Shown: positions 1 through 15,300, numbered from the stretch's first letter. The stretch is 64,000 bases of DNA from Aurelia coerulea (GCA_039566865.1 CM076944.1:5602501-5666500), one strand, 5' to 3'. Notes: generated by a model from the sequence alone, not told the origin. Translations and numbers: made by a program.

Positions 1-210
1 CTAACCTTGGAAGAAAATTACAAGGCTAACAGTAAGATTCCAAGCTGCAACCAGTCTAACACAAGGTTTCCACAAGGCTTCTACAAGGCTAATTAGCATT
101 TTTCAAGCCATTTACAAGGTTACAGCAAGGCTATTCCAGGCTATTACAAGGTCATAACTACAAGGCTTGTACATGGCTATTACAGTACATGGCCTTGTAT
201 TTTCGTACAG
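1..210. repeat. Degenerate ACAAGGCTA tandem array
   Basis: About ten imperfect copies of a short unit close to ACAAGGCTA(TT) follow each other at irregular spacing. The last part carries the inverted form (catggccttgta near 187-200). It lies in the intron upstream of the first visible SMARCAL1 exon. Just after it, 222-290 resembles 43283-43355 (cgcatcatt...ttaattgtgaataag), so it may be part of a larger interspersed element. No coding signal seen. Confidence 0.55.
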
Positions 211-329
211 GGTGCTGGGATTTGCATCATTCACCTCGGATTGGCATTAATTGTGAATAAGATCTATGTACCATACTGTAATATTTTAATCAGCAATGGC
301 CATTAATTTGTTGTTTTGTTCTATCACAG

Positions 330-380
330 ATCAGAAATCAAAGACCTGGAATTTTGGTATTGCAGAACATGAAAAGTTAG
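330..380 (+). CDS. SMARCAL1: SMARCAL1 exon: HARP domain end
   Basis: Acceptor ctatcacag ends at 329 and donor gtatgg starts at 381. It begins with the last two bases of a codon and reads [16 protein letters not shown], the conserved K-x-W-x-F block of HARP domains. It ends one base into a codon that the next exon completes. Confidence 0.8.
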   Translation: MRNQRPGILVLQNMKS

Positions 381-3300
381 GTATGGCAATGCTTGCTTTC
401 TTTCTGTATGTTCTGAATGGTGGTCTACCCAACAATTTTTGACCAGGATTACTGATAGTATCAATGGAAGGCTATCAAATATTGTCATGTACATAATATG
501 AACATGCCTAACTTTAAGTAGTTTTGAATCAGGACATATTTTTATCAGGCAGATCTACTGTAAAACCCGTACAAAGGTATGAAAAACTGGGGGATCAATT
601 TCACTCAGTTGCAAGACCATATAAAAAAGGAAACTTGTTTATACTTAGTAGTAAATAATCTATAACAGTTGCTGCTATTCCATCTTGATTTTGGCGAGTT
701 ATTGTTTCATGCTGAATTGTGATTGAACAAAAGTACGTTCAACACTGAAAGATAACCCTGCAAAGAAGGCCATTGGTGAATACTGAAGTAAAGAGGGAGG
801 TTCTTATAAATTTTATACTAATTTCCCCCACCACCTGTGGCAGCCAAATGGGCGGAACTGGGTAGAGTTTGAATTCTATTGGTTTGGGAATTGACTGGCC
901 TTGCCAGTAAGTGTTTATGTTGGAAGTACAGTTTAGATTGGATGCAGTTTTGTTTGGAAAGGATTTACAACAACAAAAACAAGGTATTTCAACTCTTCTG
1001 TGAGTTTGATTAACTCAGCGATATTTACTACCTCTGCCCTTCTCAAAGAATTAAAGGAGAAGAGTACAAACAATTACTTGAGCAATTGTTATCAAAAATA
1101 ATGGTTTTGCATCACAACCAATCACCTAAAATTGAATATACCCATTTATTCTATCCAATTATAGACTGTTGTGGTTGTCCTTTTGTTCCTTTGTTTTACA
1201 CAGCCAATTTGGCAGTAACAATGCAATTACCTCACGTGGAGGAGCAAACTAGGGCTGTCTTCTTTGGTGATGTTCCAACGATCAAAATTTTGACCGATCA
1301 AAATGTCGGGATTTTCAAGACTATATTCTGCTTCATAGTGATGCTCACCGCTCTGCAGCGCAGCAATTATCTTAGGGATTTGCAATCAGTGCTCAATGAA
1401 TTAAAACAATTTGAGATCTATGTATGATTCTCTCGCCTATACTAGATGCTATCATAATTTAACAACGCATTTATCTTTTTCCACAGTTTCAAGGTTGAGA
1501 AGCATTGAAGTTCCTATCAAAGTTCAAGAAATTCCTAGTACAGTGTTACAGATTCTTCGAGAGTTTGGCAAAAAGTCCAAGAAAGAAACAACAGAGTTAA
1601 CTGATTTGACAAAGATTGGAAAAAAGCTGAATGATATATTATTCCCCTTTCAAAAAGAAAGTATATGGTATGTACATTGTACTTAATGATTTATCCTTTC
1701 AATAACGAGGGGGACTTCTCTCTGACTGCGTTCACACGATATACCTACCGGCACTATTTGAAAACGGTGAAAAATGTGACGGATAGGCCTCCTGTTCACA
1801 TGAAAACGGTGCATTGTTTTGCTCGCAGATAGATTTTGAAAACGGTAGATTTTGAAAACGGAACTCAAACCAGCACATTTTGAAAACGGCATTGTGTGAC
1901 CACTCAAAAACTATTTTTTCGACGCTTTCTAAAAGAGGCTGATCTTTGAGTTGCAGATACATTTCTTTCGCATCAATTTCTTAGGAAGATTGCAATGAGT
2001 TTTTGACGTCAAATTTCCTACCATTTTCAAATTGTGCCGGTATCATGTGAATATAGGCTCAGTTGTTGTTTTTTTATACTGGGTGAATCAAAATAAAGAA
2101 TCCCCGTTTGAAATGCCGCTGCTCCCTGAATGTCAAAGCAATAATATTCAAAGCTGTCTTGTTTTATTGCCAATATGTTCAATTAGGTTCAGTAATTTAC
2201 CCGGCTTTAATCGGCCAGTCCTTCGCGTGGATATGACAGATTTTCTGCTGAAAGCCCCTTCCAAAAACCTGCAAAAACGAGTGAAAACAATGAGTACATT
2301 TTGCTATGTTTTCCTTCCTAAAAATGATGACACTTTTGGAACACCATTTCCCAAAAATGACATAATAAAGGATTATATTGCATAAACGAGGATTATGTGC
2401 ACATAAACTAGGATTATGTTACACAAACTATGATTATGTCGACATAATATAGGTTTATGTGACATAATCCTAGTTTATGTGCACATAATATGGGTTATCG
2501 GGACATAAACCTATATTATGTAGTGATAGCCCATATTATGTCGACATAATATAGGTTTATGTACATAATCATAGTTAAGATGCACATATTACAGGTTTAT
2601 ATACATAATCCTAGTTTATGTCGACATAATAAGGGTTCGAGCACATAATGATAGTTAAAAGGTATGACTTTGTTTTGGAACAATACATCTATCACTCCCT
2701 GGCGGCCAGTACTATTTAACTGAGGAGATGATAGGAAAGTTGCACAGTGATTTATTATGGGTCCCTTATGTACATAAACCTATATTATGTCGACGTAATA
2801 TGGGAGCGTAGTAGTTCATATCAGTGGGGGGGGGCGAGGGGATGCGGTCGCCCCCCCCCCCCAATGTTGGCTAGAACAAAGATTTTTTGTTCGAAAACAA
2901 TAGAAACAAACAATGCTCTTTAACCGAAACAATAGCTTCGCCCCTCCCCCATATTTGGCAAAGTGTCCGACGCTGGTTCATATCTAGCTTCCTAAGCAAT
3001 TCTTGTTTGTAAAAATTTCAATTGAAATATATTGAGGAGCAGCGAGTTGCCGTTTTTCAAAACCTCCTTGATGGAAATTAGTTTATTTCCCAAAGACTAT
3101 AAGGCCCGTCGAACAAAACTGTTGGATATAGAGATCAGAACATGTTATTTGTAGCTGTTCAAAGTCCTGCAGAATAGTTTATATTTCTCAAAGGTAAGAA
3201 GAAGTGTCTTGATTTGAGTTGAACTTTGTTAAGTCTGATCGAACAAGCTAAGAGTGATTTCCTAAGTCAAATTACGTAGTCTAATTATTTCATTTGCATT

Positions 3301-6300
3301 TTTTAGCAAAGGGTATGACAATTATTGCATAAAAGAGGGCGGCAGAGAGTCGAAAAATTTTCATTTGGTTTTCAGATACATTCTCTTTCCTGAAAGAGTG
3401 TCTTTTTTCTGAAAGGCTTGATTTTGATCGACTTTGATGCAGCCTGTTTTTGCAGGTCAAATTTAGCTAAAGCTATTCAAACAATACATAGATTGTTGGT
3501 TTTCTTTTGCTTTTTGTAACAGATCAGATTGAAAAACATTTAAATGAATCTTAGATATCTTTGTACCATGTATGAATATTTTGAAATAAGAAAATAAAAT
3601 AATATGAGCAGGACAGAACTGAAACATTTTGATATTTTTCATAAAATAAAATACATTCTTTTACGTTAGTTTAGACAGGATTTAGCAACATTGTTAACAC
3701 TGTTGCCTGTGTTTTGATCGAGCAAACAAGGACAGATTTGTAGGACAATAGCATCAGTTGCCTTTGATTGACAGTGCAATTCAAAGCGTTGAGGGATTAC
3801 AGACAAAATAAATTATCTCAACCAGTAGTTCAAAACAAAAAATGCAGCAAAAGTTGCCCTGAAACCAGTAGGACAAACTCCCTTCTTGTGCATTTGAACG
3901 GTGGTTCTTAAAGGGGCTCAGTCGTCAAACCGGTCAAACAGTAAACAAATCCGTAAACTCGCACGTGTCGGGGATTATCCATTGTTCATCCATTGTTCTC
4001 TGCAGTTTGTTTGGTGGCTTCACCCAAGCCACCAAAAAGTGACCGTTAAGAATCCACTTATATCCGAGCAATCGTAGAAGATACGAATGTTTGGTTTGTT
4101 CCTTAGTGAAGTACAAGGATTAATGCCCAAACAGCAACTTTCATTTTGAAAATAATACGAAAATCCTGTGTGATATCACCTTTCAAAAAACTGCAAAAAT
4201 CGTCGTTTTGTTTACCTTTTGACGACGGAGCCCCTGTAAGAGAAGTCACGAGTTTATAACGAAAGAAGAAGGATAAATTTAGAGATCTCCTGGGGCGATT
4301 TTGTTTATTTGCTTCAGAAGCTGAACAGAAGGCATTGCAACCCTCGCATAATTAAGGCTTAAATAAAGCAATTACTACTCAGCTGCTGAATAAAAGATAA
4401 ACAAAGTCCTCTTGGTAAATGGACAGTCAACAGAAGACTAGAGTATACAGTATTTATCGAAAGAACGCAGATCATTCTAAACACCTGCCAATGCAATTTC
4501 TATTTTCTTTCTAGTCATGCTGCATTAATAGGCATTTTCCGTACGTGCACACTGCTGCGTGACTGAAGGCAGATGTTCCTATTAAGTATCTTTTAATTAA
4601 GAGCCCGTCAAGAACAGTGTTCTAATTATTAAGTACAAATGCCCACGATCAAATAGAAATCATGCTACGACATGAATTCAAAATAGCTTGGCGAGAACCT
4701 GGGTGAAAACAGTTGTGAATCAACAAGGACAGATTTTTTTGTTTTTTATAATCATTTAAAATGTTACAATACATGTTACATCTACATCCTACCATACTTT
4801 CTAATTACTTTACAGACTATACAACACTACAGGGACGTGACCACAAGGAGCAAACGATAATGACTACCAGGTGGACATTAACATAAAGACATGCAAAAAA
4901 TAGCAACTAAATAAACAACTACAAAAAGCTACAAATACGATAAATTACTGATAAATACTAGAATCCGTTTCACATTGGATGTCAGGCCAGCATACTAGTA
5001 TGATGCTGAGCAATAGAAACCCCGGACGAGAGAACAACAACGACAGCAGTTGCTACCGCTACTGATCCCCCTCCAGAGTCCCCAACGCTCAACACATTGC
5101 GCATATGCTGTCAGCTCTGGGTTTCTGATTCGCAATATCAATGGTCCGAAATACTGTCACTTGTGTGGATGAATTTTCATTCACCCTTGATGTGCCTAAC
5201 ATAAAATGTGAAACAGACTTACAAAATATACGGAGAAAAGTGTTCATAGTGGTTGTGTGGCGTAAAAACGATTGTTTGAAGTTATCCTAGCCGACCTGTT
5301 TTGTGGATGAAACTTGAGTCTGTTCGAGTATATTTTTATTCACTTCGTCAGAAAATTCTTTATTACCATACAATAAGTATTGAACCAGAACATTGTTTGG
5401 AAGGGCAGATTTTGTGACATAATAGCATCAGTTGCTTTTTTTCAGACCTGAATTCAAAGCGATTAACGATTGCAGACAAAGGAAATTCTCTCAACCAGTA
5501 ATTCAAAACACACAAAGCCGTAAAAGTTACTCTGAAAGCCAGGTAGCTAGCGTGCTCGTTGTGCATGCCAATAATGGTTTTTAAGAACAAACCTGAGCAT
5601 ATATCGAAAGAAGAAAGATATATCTAAACATCTACCTCGGGTATTCTATTGGTTTGGTTCAAAAGCTTAGCAGTGAGTGTTTTAATTACACTCAAAAAAT
5701 TATAAGAATTCAATCGCCTCCCAATCGGCTTCTGAAGCAAACGAATAAAATGCCCGACGAAGATGTTTTGATATATCCTTCTTCTTTCGATATACACTCA
5801 ACTCTGCTTTTAAAAATAATTTCTGGAATGCACAACGAGCGCGCTAGCTACCTGAGTTGTAGAGTAACTTTTGCGGCTGTTTTGAATTACTAACTGAAAG
5901 AATTTCCTTTGTCTGGAATTGCTAATCGCTTTGAATTCAGGCGTGAACAAAAGCAACTCATGCTATTGTGTTACAAAATGTGTCCTTATTTTGTGAATAT
6001 TAGCGTGTCATGATTGTCTTGATACATGCTCGATCAACAAGGACAGATCTTGTAAGACAATAACATCTCTCTGACCCTCCATTGATTAACCCATTCTAAT
6101 CTTCTTTCGTCCATAGTTATGGTATACGTAACAACGGCCGCCTATTGATTGCAGATGACATGGGACTCGGAAAAACAATGCAAGCAATTTCACTAGCGAC
6201 TTATTACAGATGTGATTGGCCTGTACTTGTCGTTACTCCTTCCTCTGTCAAAGTTTCTTGGGCAAAGGTACATCACTTTTCACTCCCATTACTTTGCTTG

Positions 6301-9300
6301 ATGACAGCGTGTCTATGTACGTACGACCTGACTATGCTTCTTGCATTTGTTACCGGGTGAACCAGAAAGAAGTTCCCACTTTTGAAAATTCATAGCATCA
6401 AGAGTACTGAATGGATTGGAATGAATCAACATTTGCTTAACAGCCAGAAGATTGAAGTATTTTTGTGATTTTTCTCGCTTTCTTACGAGCACTGAAAAAA
6501 TTGGTAAATTCAAGTTTACAAAAACTTGATGGTTGCAAAATGACTGAAAGAGGCCTAAAATGCTTGATCAAATCATAAAGGACTCCTCGCTCAGAACAAC
6601 AGAGAAAGTTCGATTTCTTATGGGTGAGAGATATCATCTGCACATCTATTACCATGACATTGAAAATCTTTAGTAGCTGTTTGAAAATCTATGTCTTATA
6701 ACTCTTGAGATAGGTGAAACGCATATGCGTATTGTCCTTTGTGAGGAGAGTCCTAACGATTTGATGAAGTGTTTTAGGCCCTATTCAGTCATTTTGCAAC
6801 CATGAAATTTTTGTAAAGTTGGATTTTCCTTATGTTTGCAGTGCTCGCATGAAGACGAGCAAAATCACAAAAATACTGCGATCTTTCGGCTTTAACTAGA
6901 ATTTGAATCATTCAAACCCACGAAGTACTTCGGCGCCACGAATTTTCGAAAGTGGGAACTTTTTTAAGGCTCACCCGGTATACTTTTCTAATTACTATAC
7001 AACACTACATGAACGATACCATGGGGAGCGAAAGACAATGACTACCCCATGGCCATTGTTAGCAACTAATGGATACTGTACTAGATTCTGTCTTACATCA
7101 GATGTCAGGTCAGGGTTGCGATCATGGATCAATTTAATGATGTCACGAGCGCTATTCGTTCGTGTTGATTAAGTGAAAATAAAGATGCCTGACATCTGAT
7201 GTGAAACAGAATTTACAAAGAAAAAGAAACATTTACGTTGAAGGGACTTGGTGGTTGCTTAGTACTTAACGTGTTAATCAATTCAGTGAGGAAAACTGAG
7301 ACTGTAGTCGTCCAAGCCAGGGTAAAAATTGCTGAGATTTCTTCAGCTTCAGTTCAGTGTTCTGTTTCTGCTTATACTTCAATTTAGTATAAAATGCCTA
7401 TGGCCAGAATTTTTAATAAAACTTGGATTCAAATGTAAAAAAATCTGAATGATACTTAGCATACCTCGTCCCCAAACACTTCTTCAGAGCTAGCACACAT
7501 CAACATATTTGTATGACAAAATAGTAGACAAAACAAAATTACCCATGCAAACATTTCCATGGACCTTTTAGCTATTCTAAAATGGATCTGAATCGAACGA
7601 TATTTTATACATTTTGCAGAGTTTTCGAATCTGTGCAATAGTGATGGAAGCTCAACGCCACTTAATCGAACCTCTCGTATAAAGATGTATAACAATATCA
7701 CTCGATCCAGGCTCTTTTGCAGAATAGCTAAAAGGTCTATTGCTGTTAGTAGCAGGCATTTTCACGTGACGTCCAATTTGAGACAGACCACAATTTCGAT
7801 ATTTTTTCTAAATTCGTAATTTGGCAATTTTGTTTTGGTGACCATTGTTTTTAAGACACGCGCAATTATTTAATTTTAAAACTAAACATTGTTACCTCAA
7901 ATATTTTGCTGACCCTCATCAGTGATTTCTAAATTCGGTTGCTTCGCAAGGGTCTTTTTAAACTTTTGATAACAAAGTTTCCAAAATAGATTTTCTTTCA
8001 TGTCAGACTTTGCAAATAGACAATGTCAGTTCTATTGGGTCATGAATATGACTGTAACTGCAAGCAAAGCAATTTTGTAAGAAGAAACAGAAACCCGAGG
8101 CAGTTTCGAAAATCGCCGAATCATGCTTAGGCCCTTGCGACCAAACGCCACATTTAGGCGCATAATTCCGCGACCAATTGAGGAAATCAACTGAAATTCA
8201 AAATGAAAGCACTTCATTTGTCTCTGAAGTCGGATAAAAATTTGCAGGCTGTTGTCTAAAGCATACGAATGTAGGGAGGTCAGACAGCTCAGATCACATA
8301 TCAAGTGAAGCACTTTTGCTTGAGAAGAACATCTTTTCTATCTAATCCCCATTGCCAGAGGCTTTTAAAACGGCCCCTTTAACAAGATCAATTTGTGATT
8401 CTTTTCTAACCATACGTTTTTCTACTTAACAGGAATTCGAAAAGTGGGTCGATCCATTAGAAAGTTTTGAGATCAACATTGTCCATACTGGCAAGGATGA
8501 TCCATGTTGTGGACTGATCAATATCCTCAGCTACGATTTGTTACCGAAACATTTGACGAAACTCAAGGAGCAGAATTTCAAAGTTATCATTGCTGTAAGC
8601 TACAATTTTGTTCTATTTACTTTTTCAACACTACTGGGTGACCCAAAAAAGCTGTTCCGAGAAACTCTACAGGCGTACTCCAAACTATTACAATCTTTAT
8701 TGGTTTTAGTTGTCACAGATAGGCAAAGTTAAGTATTCGCAGATTTTCCAAAGCAAATAGACCTTTTAGCTATTCTACAAAGAGCCTGGATCGAGCGTTG
8801 TTTTTATACATTTTTATACGCGAGGTTCGATAGAGTGGCGTTAGAGCTTCTACCAGTATTGTGCACATTCGAAAATTCTACAAAATGTAGCAAATATCTT
8901 TCGATTTTGATTCTTCTCAGAATAGCTAAAAGATCTATTTTCCCAAGTGCTGGACTTTCGTCGTCATTGTGGCGTCCAGTTGCGATTTGATGGTACAAAA
9001 CTGATGGAAGTCAATGATATTCAAGGGTTAGACCCACTGCATGGTTTGTTATGGAACTGCCAGTCCCCTTTTTTTCTTTTGACCGTTTGTATGTTCATTT
9101 TTTGTTCCCTGTGTTGCTTTATTATTTTTGTTCTTTGTTTCATTTTGAAGTTGCATTTGTAAAATTGTAAGTACCGTTCTTGGTGGAGGCCAGAGGACCT
9201 TGTGTCTTCCTACGCCAAGAAAATTATTTTAAATTGAATTATTTTTTATGTGCTTTGTAGTGCTTTTGGATAAAGCATTATTTGGTAAGGCCGAATCATG

Positions 9301-12300
9301 AATGTGAATGTGAGAGAGGACGTGCGGTTTTAGAACAGCACGTATGAAAATAGCCTTAAATAACGGACTCATCATATTAAACCCATAAACGCAACAAAAA
9401 CACCGAAATCAGTAGAAAGAAGACTATTAAATCCTGTAAAAGAAACAACACCCAAAATAAGCCTGTAACAAGAGAAAAACTGTTAAATCCTGTAAGACAA
9501 AACCAATTTAACCTTAAAACCTGAAAGGAAAGAAACAAGTTAGTAACTCACCAGTAGCTGCTGAAAAGATCAACGTGAAATCACCAAATACTAGTTTGGA
9601 AATCACCAACAACACATATATGTAGTTTTCTTCTTTCTGTATATTTTGGGAAAAAATTTTCCTTGATCTTGTGTTTCAACTTGTGTTTGCATTTCAGTTG
9701 TGTTTGGTACTAGAAATGATCGATTGTAATGAAGTTAACACTCATGCAGGCTTCTCCTCGCGATCAGTCACACTCGAGAAATCCTTAGACTTATTACAAT
9801 TCGTGCCAGTTTTCACTCGCAATTATGAAAACTTTATTACTTACTTCTCTATTGAACTGAATGGCTTGCGAAATTTACGACGAATTGTAATCAATCTAAG
9901 AAATCCTTATAAAAACAAAGGCACAAAATGCTAACAATATATTTTTTTGTGTATACATTTCTGTCTAGCATTTGAAGGTTGTTTTAGGACAATGAGAAGC
10001 TGAACTTATCGAAGCAGCGTCCTGGTCTTTCCTCTCGATGTGACCACACCTCGTGATTCCTTTAGCCTGGAATTACAGAGAGTTGGCGACTCTCCTCACA
10101 CTTTGTAGCAGGTTTGGAAGGGCGGGGACTTGAACCACCAACCTTCAGATTGGTAGTCAAGCGTGCTGCCACTGAGCCATCCCCGCCACTAAGCCATCCC
10201 CGCAATATTTTGCTGTTAATTTATCATTCTTTAAACAGGATGAATCTCATTTCATAAAGAACGCCAAAGCTGCTAGAACCAAAGCAGCCATGGAACTACT
10301 AAAGGTAATCATTTATTTTGCTATAACAGAAATGCTTGAAATTGGAATCTTTGATCGTGTCTGATGAAATTAGACAAGTGATTGCTCAGACACCTGATAC
10401 AGATTTTTCAAAAAATGTTGCTTTAAAACCAGATTTTTTCATTCACTTACACTCACAGAAATAAGGTGGTTTTGAGAAGTACTACAGGGTTTCCCAAAAC
10501 ATTGTGCCCCGTTTGTCTGAAAATTGCGACAAAACTGCAAAAGATTCTCGCAAAACTTTTGCATGATGGTGCTCTTCGGATGTTCAATTAAAGTTTGCTA
10601 CCATCCCCATTTTAATCCGTCTAAAAATGATGGAGCCATGATCTTCAGGAGACCAAATTTGCCCGATCACTGAAACCAGCGGTCGGCCATTTTGTCTTAC
10701 TATTTTGCAGCAATAAATAGCTTGATGGATTGAAAATGAAACAGCAGCCTCCAATTTCACAGCTCTCGTGAAAATTCCGATGATCCTCGGAGAGTTCCAT
10801 TATTTCTGACCTCACAGAAATTATTTCTTACTTCATGTGAAGATACTTATCACTGTAAAATAGTAAGACAAAATGGCCGACCGCTGGTTTCAGTCATCAG
10901 GCAAATTTGGTCTTGTGAAGGTCATAGCTCCATCATTTCTCAACGGATTTTTACTGGGATGGTTGCAAACTTTAATTGAATATCTAAAGATCAGCATCAT
11001 GCAAAAGTTTGGCGAGAATTATTTTGCCGTTTTGTCGCAATCTTTAAGCAAACGGGGCACAATTTTTTTGGGACACCCTGTATATCGGGATGTCTCAAAC
11101 AAGATTTCCCCTGTTTGAAAAATCAGTGCAGCAGTTATAGCTGCACGATGATTATATGAATTGATTATTCTAATAGCTAAAAGATTTATGTATTTGTTTG
11201 TATTTTGTGGTAATTTTCAAAGTACTTGTCTTTTGGCTTTTGGAAATTCAAATTTAATCATTCTTTCAGAACAGCCGGAAGATGGCCTAAAACGCCTGAT
11301 CAAATTTTCCTGCTCGTTTAAAATCTATTCGAAGTCCTTTCTGAAATAGCATGACTAATAAAATGATGAACTTAATCTGAGACAGAAACGGAAATAGATA
11401 ATGATGCCTTAGCCAATCCTGCAATGTTTTTTAAAGATTTAATTCCTATGCTTACCTTAGTTTGATTGCAACTGTAAAATGGTCTGTGATATTTGTTTAT
11501 TAGTTCAATTCAATTGTCTTTGTTTCTAGAGAGCATCTCGTGTAATACTTCTCTCCGGTACCCCAGCATTATCAAGGCCTGAGGAGTTATACACTCAAGT
11601 GTGTGCTGTCAACCCAAGAGTTTTTCCAAGTTTCCATGGATATGCTCGTCGTTATTGTGATGCAAAACGGGTACGAAAATTTTTAAGTTCCAGGCTTGAT
11701 CATGGTAGTTATAATTTTAGAACCTAATTTCATGGGAATTTTCACATAGTGTTTAGATTTTAGTCCTCCCACCAAATGTGAAAATATAATCGATTACATG
11801 GGAGTTTTCAACCCAGGGCTGAAATTTGCTGCCAAGCGTCAAATGAGTTTTCCAGTTGCTAGAACATTCCAATATTTTGATTAAAGTTTTATCCCTGATA
11901 GCAAAAAGGGCTGAGATTTCAGTCCTATGGTGAGTTTTAACCCAGGGTGAAAGCAATTTACAATTGACGAAAGCAATTTACAAGTCATTCACCAGAGAGG
12001 GGAGCTGGAATTTCACCTCGGGTAAGGGGGCTGAAATCTCAGCGCTATGGTGAAAATTCCAATGTAATAAGGCCCTTAATGGAAAAGGTAGTCTTTATGT
12101 TTAGTGCATGTTGTGAGAAATGAGGAGAAGGGAATTCCTTCAGTAACAGGAAGGTTGGAAGGAGAAAGATCTCGATGATAAATGAGCCTAGCTTTCATGA
12201 CTTTTTTCAATAGAAGGGAAAATGCACTTATTGTGAAAATAATCAAGTTATACGAAAGGTTGCCAATGAAAACTTAGAACGAAGTTCCTGAAGTTCGTTT

Positions 12301-15300
12301 CAAGCTATTAACTCGAATGAAAGATGCATTAATCAATCGTTCAATGTTTTTTTTCAATGATTTGATGCCTTTGCTTAAGTTTGAAGGAATATTTCCGTTT
12401 CCCCATCAACAAATTGCCATCCATTTAGCTGCAATCTTCCAAGCTTTTATTTTTGAACTGTTATCTGCTGGTTTAAAACAAAAAAGAATTCTGGTTTGAC
12501 GCCAGGGTTTCAGTAGCCTTTGTGATTATGTAAGCCATCTTTGCGTACTCATTCTTTGAATTGGCAGTTTATTTCGCCAATACAGGATAGGGATGAAACA
12601 TTCATATCAAAAATTTGATTAATCCTTTGAAAATTGTATCTTTAAAATATTTTTTTTTTTGTGTTTTGCAGAATAGATTTGGATGGGATTATTCTGGAGC
12701 ATCTAATCTTGAAGAACTAAGAATTATTTTGGAAAATAAAGTCATGATCAGGTAACGGATTATGATTTTTGTAGACGTTGGGTAAGAATTTTAGAAATAA
12801 CTACAGACAATTGCGTTAACATTTCACTCTCGCCTCGTTAGAATCATTTGAGTTCCAATGAAGCGAAAGCGACACGTCAAAGCAAGTAGGTATATATCTT
12901 CTTTATTAATTTTACAAAGCAATTGAGGAAGCTTATGATTTATTGCTCTTGCGTAACTATTGGATTCTTAAAATGTATCCACCATAACCATTTCGAAAAT
13001 CGTCAAACAAAATTCATACATTCCCGTTCGAGACAGCAACTGCGAATGTAAACTGTCTTCAAAGTCTGTCTCACATTAAATGTCATGTAAGATTTGCAAA
13101 AACGCAAATTTGATGATGCAAAACACATTGATTGTTTTTCTTCAGGGACATTTTCACGTGACATCTAATTTGAGATCTTAGACTTAAGACTTTGATTCTG
13201 TAATTAGAGTTCTAATCAATTTAACTTGAGATCTGAGACTTGAGATTTGAGACTTTGTTTTTATTCAGATTTTGACAAATAGGTTACTGTCGTGCAGGGC
13301 TTTTAAGAACAAATTTGAAGATATCATTTTTCAGAGAAACAAATGGCAAGAGACCTTTTAGCTATTCTACAAAAGATCCTGGGTCGAGCGTCATTTTATA
13401 CAGTTTTATACTCGAGGCTTTCGAGTGGCGTTATAGCTTCTTTCACTATTGTGCACATTCGAAAATTCTTCAGAAAGAATTTAATAGAATTTTGTTCGAT
13501 TCTGATTCCTCTCAGAATAGCTAAAAAGGTCAATTCAATTGAATACTATTACCGTCAGACAAGGACAGATTTTGTAATACAATAGCAACAGCTGCGTTTG
13601 ATTGACACCCCAATTCAAAGCGATTAGTGACTGCAAACAAAGAAAATTCTCTCAACCAGTAATTCAAAACAAACAAAGCCGCAAAAGTTTCCTCGAAACT
13701 AGAAGGGCAAACTCTTACCTTGTGCAGGCAAAAGGTGGTTTTGAAGAGAAGTTATGTGCCTTCGACGAAAGAAGAAGGGCAAATCTAAAGTTCTGTCTGG
13801 CGGATTTGGTTTATTTGATTCAGGAGCTGTTTTGTTATCGTTTCATTTATGCCCTAATTACACGAGAATTGCAATGCCTTCTGTTCGGCTTCAGAATCAA
13901 ATAAACAAAATCCGCCAGACAGAACATTAGATTTGCCCTTCTTCTTTCGTCGTAGGCACATAACTTCTCTTAAAAACCACCTTTCGCTTGCACAAGGCGA
14001 GAGTTTGCCCTTCTAGTTTCGGAGAAACTTTTGCGGCTTGGTTTGTTTTGAATTACTGGTTGAGAGAATTTCCTTTGTCTGCAGTCGCTAATCGCTTTGA
14101 ATTGAGGTGTCAATCAAAAGCAACTGTTGCTATTGTATTACAAAATCTGTCCTTGTTTTACCGTCAGACAATTCTGATAAGACTGCTTTCCTCACTCCTT
14201 GAGTCACTAATGTTTCTAATTACTGTATCGACTCGGTGATTATTTCTGATTTTTTTTTAATTTCAGACGGTTAAAGAGCGATGTGCTTCATCAATTACCG
14301 GAAAAGCAACGGCAAATCGTGAGTTTCATTTAATTATTGGTTTGTTTATTCATTAAGTTTTAATAGTGATCTTTCTGGACCTGGATGTGTGAGCAAGATA
14401 ATTTTTAGCAAATGATTCCCTTAAGGCTCGTTCCCATGCACGATAAACTATTATCGCTTTCCTCGTCGAGCATAGGGCTCAAATCTTTCAAATCTGTAAA
14501 CAGGTGGGTGTAAAATTCTATGGCATTTTTCTTTGAATTCAATGCCCTGACGGAAACTTATGGTGCTTTGCTATAAATCTGCCGTTGAAATTTTTCGGTA
14601 TCTTCATTTTTTTGCAAAATGGCGGCAATTTGATTATTTTTGAAAAAATTGATGGAAAATTTTGATAAAATTTGAATCATCGTAAGTCCTAAACCAATAG
14701 AGGATAAATGACGTAACCGTTAAGAAAACCATAGTTTAGAAGGTCTACAATATGGTGTCAAGCAGAAATCTGTAGCTTTTCTGGTTTCGGATTTAGAAAT
14801 TTGATGACGTCATAGCCTCAAATTTAATAAATGCCACCATTTTGAAACTAATCAAGATATCAATAAATTTCCACGGCAGATTTACAGCAAAACACCCTGA
14901 GTTCCTTCCAAGCCATTCATTTCAAAGAAAACTGTAATAGAATTTTGCACCGACCTTTTTAAAGATTTGAGCCCTATGTTTCCTCGTCGCCAATTTTGCA
15001 AATGAAATTTTAATTTTGCACTGGGAAAGACAGTTGACTGTAAAGCCTATTTTACAATAATTGTAAAAATCTGGTTTTGCAGTCAAAGATCGCTCCCAGT
15101 GCCAGGTAAATTTTCATCGCACCTGAAACGTGAGCGACGAGGAAAACGATGATGGTTCATCGTACAGTGAGAACCAGCCTTTGAAGGTGTTGTGGCGCAG
15201 CGGTGTAATCCTCTGACCTCTGACATTGCAGCCAGGACAGTCAGGCGGACAGGGTTCGATCCCAGGTAGAGCCCCACCATTTGAGCGTCATTACAAGGGG

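Noticed and set aside
2376..2665. CRISPR-like array
   Set aside because: The genome is clearly animal, and the units are self-palindromic and contiguous without unique spacers.
10873..11118. 81-codon frame [13 protein letters not shown]...
   Set aside because: Lies wholly in the right arm of the 10483 MITE and is the inverse of its left arm.
15184..15260. tRNA gene
   Set aside because: A and B boxes are present, but the stems do not close, the body continues as a repeat with a second copy at 30640, and there is no terminator T-run. It is a SINE head.
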